Source of the DNA: a virus
Strand: one strand, 5' to 3'
Virus record (IMG/VR): IMGVR_UViG_3300020175_000045
Location: 1 to 25,644 of that record
Length of the DNA stretch: 25,644 bases
Shown here one piece after another: positions 23,357 to 25,644 of this stretch. The number at the start of each line of letters is the position of its first letter. The first letter of the stretch is position 1. The translations under genes and the position numbers were made by a program. The notes below the pieces were generated by a model that searched no databases, was not told where the DNA came from, and saw only the letters and a list, made by a program, of their open reading frames with translations.

Positions 23357-25644
23357 ATGGCTAAAACGATAAACACAGGCGCTTTCGCACCAAACGTAGA
23401 GGCACCTCAACCAGGCCCCTCTGAGGTAGCGGGGTTATCTCCTGAATTACTACAACAGATAGCAGCACAAGGTATCTCACCTGAAATGCTTATGTCTCAA
23501 TTACAAGCTATGCAGCAGGGAGCAACACAAGATGTTGCCCCTGTTGTGGACCCCTTACAGCCCTTTGATAACTTACCCCAAGCTGATGCAGCACCACAAG
23601 GAAGTAATGTGGTGCCTATAAGCCCATTTATGGATGAAGCGGGCCTTGACCAACCTTCAGATGCCCCTCAACCCGGGATCTTTAATCCACAAGATGTAAG
23701 CCAAGGTCAGAGAATACTAACTGAACAAGGGAGGCAAGGCACAACCCCAGAAGTACAACAAGCCCAACAAGAACAGTTTCAAGCAGAGGAAGAGATGAGG
23801 GCACAAGGTGCTGTTGGTTTTAAACAAAGAACTAGGCAGCAATTTGAAGAGGCTTATGAAGGTTACTTAATGCCCGGCACTACTGGTGTTCTTTACAGAA
23901 CAGCTAAGGACGTAGCAAACGCAGGTATTCAAGGTCGCTATAAAATTAAAGACCCACAATCTATCTTACCTGCATCTATTACACCTGTAGAGCTGGTAGC
24001 CAAGTCATTTAAAACATCACCTGTAGAGGCCGTAAATGCAACTACCTTTTCTTTTGTTAATATCTCTTCGGCGTTGAGCGAAAGACAGACGGATATTGAC
24101 AATGCAGTAGAGGCAGCAGACAGTGACAGTTTATCGACACTAGGCTTCTTAGCAGGAGATACTAGTGTTGATGAGGCAGGCAGAGTTATTATCTCTGCTG
24201 ATACGCTGGATGGTATTCTTGCAGGCTACACTAAGAGTTCCTTAGCTCGAGTAAGGGGCGTTGACGTTGATTCACTAGATCAACCTGCTTTGGTGGGCAA
24301 TTCTCAGGCCCAAATGTTGAAGGGTGCGGGTCTTCTGGAAGAGGTATTCTACCAACCCAAAGATCCAGAAGGTAATATCATAGACCCTAAGGCAGCACCA
24401 GTACGGGGTTACCAGATCTCTGAAATGGGGGCAAATGTTTCTTACAACCTGAGAGAAATTTCTGACAAGAATACTACCCTAAATAAACCTTTACCTAGAC
24501 GTAAGGCAGTAAAAGTTCATGGTCAAAGACCAGGCACTTCTATTGGTGCTTATAACCTACGTAAGATTAAGGTAGATAAAGCTGCTGGCTCTCGCTCTAA
24601 AAAGGTTACTGCTTCCTATCAATATGCAGAGGACTATCGCCAAAGTCCAGTAAGGTTTAATCCCCAGGTTTTGGCTGCAGTAGATACCATGATCAGAGTA
24701 TATGATCAAGCTAACAAGCTTAAAAGGTCAGGTGGAAATATTAATCCTGACCAAGAAAGACTTTTGGCCAACATTATAAAAACTCTTAAATTAGAACCAG
24801 ACAAAGGTGTTGATGGGCTGCCACTTGATGACGCTAGGACCCCGTCCAAAGTTCTTAAGGCTAAGAGAGATTTGGCTGCAGCTCAACAGGTTGACGGTTT
24901 TGTTAAACGCCATGTTAATCCTCATGGTAACAGTAATCGCCTAACAAATGACACAGCAGATGTAAATGAACAAGAGTCTCCTAGAATACACAAAGGAGCG
25001 ATGGAAGGTGTTCCTCGTAGTTATGTTCTAACTGGATTAAAGAGGAAGTCAGACACCGATTCTGTAATCTCTAAATCCGAGTGGGATACTTTCACTGCCT
25101 TTCTTAACGGAAGAGGTAAACCTTCAGTAGAAATTGAACGTACAGCTATGTTATGGGCACTAGGCTCTTGGATACTACCTGGAACTAGAACTAACTCTGA
25201 CAAATACCTGGTAGATAACTTCACTATGGGTAAGCTTAGAGAGTTTGCTAAAAAAGGCGACCTCATGAAGCAATTTATTGAGAACCCAGGAAGCATTACA
25301 ACTGATCCCGTTGCCCTAACTAGGTTTAACGAGTTCATGGAGTCAGACGTTAGCATTGATAAAGGGAAGGTTAATGGCTTTATTACTAAGTCAGCCTTTC
25401 TTGCCAGTGACATCGTAGAGGCACTAGACAGTAACGTAGCCGGGGATCCTATTAACTTAGCGTTTAGCCCAGTAGCCCCCTCTATGGATCAGTCCTCTGC
25501 AGGACGTACCCTTATGGCTTTTGATACTGGAGATATTAATACTATTGAACACGTAGGATTAATGTATGACCCAGAAGAATCAGGTACTAATATGTTTCCT
25601 CGGGGGAATCCTCGTGCATTCTTTCTGAGGACTATCCAAGCCCC
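23357..25644 (+). CDS. Giant virion-block protein, 3'-truncated; candidate single-subunit RNA polymerase
   Basis: The frame begins two bases after the preceding stop with AAGGAG upstream and is still open at the window end (762 codons seen). Residues 1 to about 145 are Gln/Pro/Ala-rich, like a disordered virion-assembly tail. A mixed helical region follows. Near the end, MDQSSAGRTLMAFDTGD (Asp711) and the next 15 residues align without gaps to my recollection of T7 RNA polymerase motif A: Asp, Ser (+2), Gly (+5), Asp (+15), Val (+22), Leu (+24). About 100 residues upstream, PGTRTNSDKY (Arg611) sits where T7 has DWRGRVY, roughly 110 residues before its catalytic Asp. This suggests a divergent T7/N4-type RNA polymerase fused to a virion module. 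Motifs B and C would be downstream. The alternative is a purely structural internal protein. Confidence 0.6.
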   Translation, partial: MAKTINTGAFAPNVEAPQPGPSEVAGLSPELLQQIAAQGISPEMLMSQLQAMQQGATQDVAPVVDPLQPFDNLPQADAAPQGSNVVPISPFMDEAGLDQPSDAPQPGIFNPQDVSQGQRILTEQGRQGTTPEVQQAQQEQFQAEEEMRAQGAVGFKQRTRQQFEEAYEGYLMPGTTGVLYRTAKDVANAGIQGRYKIKDPQSILPASITPVELVAKSFKTSPVEAVNATTFSFVNISSALSERQTDIDNAVEAADSDSLSTLGFLAGDTSVDEAGRVIISADTLDGILAGYTKSSLARVRGVDVDSLDQPALVGNSQAQMLKGAGLLEEVFYQPKDPEGNIIDPKAAPVRGYQISEMGANVSYNLREISDKNTTLNKPLPRRKAVKVHGQRPGTSIGAYNLRKIKVDKAAGSRSKKVTASYQYAEDYRQSPVRFNPQVLAAVDTMIRVYDQANKLKRSGGNINPDQERLLANIIKTLKLEPDKGVDGLPLDDARTPSKVLKAKRDLAAAQQVDGFVKRHVNPHGNSNRLTNDTADVNEQESPRIHKGAMEGVPRSYVLTGLKRKSDTDSVISKSEWDTFTAFLNGRGKPSVEIERTAMLWALGSWILPGTRTNSDKYLVDNFTMGKLREFAKKGDLMKQFIENPGSITTDPVALTRFNEFMESDVSIDKGKVNGFITKSAFLASDIVEALDSNVAGDPINLAFSPVAPSMDQSSAGRTLMAFDTGDINTIEHVGLMYDPEESGTNMFPRGNPRAFFLRTIQA

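Noticed and set aside
1-25644. tRNA genes, CRISPR arrays, insertion sequences, attachment sites
   Set aside because: I saw no cloverleaf-like sequence, no regularly spaced repeats, no transposase or integrase, and no terminal inverted repeats. Nearly all bases are in tightly packed virion genes.

Overview
The window is a stretch of a lytic tailed-phage genome. All supported genes lie on the + strand, start codons overlap stop codons or follow within a few bases, and no tRNA, integrase or host gene is visible. The gene set includes a stabilisation/tail-nozzle type protein, a GNAT-like protein in the position of T7 gp13, and a run of Ala/Gly-rich and giant internal virion proteins. This suggests a T7-like (podovirus) architecture. 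Together with a monomeric adenosylcobalamin-dependent (class II) ribonucleotide reductase and tail-fibre sequences of the marine phage type, the best guess is a marine podovirus of an alphaproteobacterium, such as the roseophage SIO1/cobavirus or HMO-2011 groups. That placement is an inference and the host cannot be read from the window.

Layout. (1) 1-5.9 kb: a receptor-binding and adhesin region. It holds the 3' part of a long tail fibre, two short fibre-like proteins, two small chaperone-like proteins, a mini-fibre with a peptidase-S74 self-cleaving chaperone domain, a glycine-rich adhesin, a 2OG-Fe(II) oxygenase-like protein and an unknown protein. A perfect tandem duplication of 106 bp (2404-2620) splits one gene junction. 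(2) 5.9-8.2 kb: a small conserved phage protein, a structured leader of about 100 bp, the class II ribonucleotide reductase, and a 125-bp spacer with possible micro-ORFs. (3) 8.2-13.9 kb: a tail nozzle/stabilisation-like protein, then three tail proteins that share N- or C-terminal modules, the last ending in a second S74 domain. (4) 13.9-25.6 kb: a GNAT-like protein, two small virion proteins and three very large proteins, the last running off the window.

How the genes may work together. Regions 1 and 3 would make the adsorption apparatus. Region 4 would make the internal proteins ejected into the cell at infection. The first giant protein carries a GH19 lytic-enzyme domain for crossing peptidoglycan. 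The second starts with a complete staphylococcal-nuclease-like domain and has hydrophobic segments. The third contains a segment that lines up without gaps with motif A of single-subunit (T7/N4-type) RNA polymerases. If that last reading holds, the phage would inject muramidase, nuclease and RNA polymerase as a set of internal proteins, somewhat like N4 with its virion RNA polymerase. This is the most interesting hypothesis here. The decisive motifs B and C would lie beyond the 3' edge.
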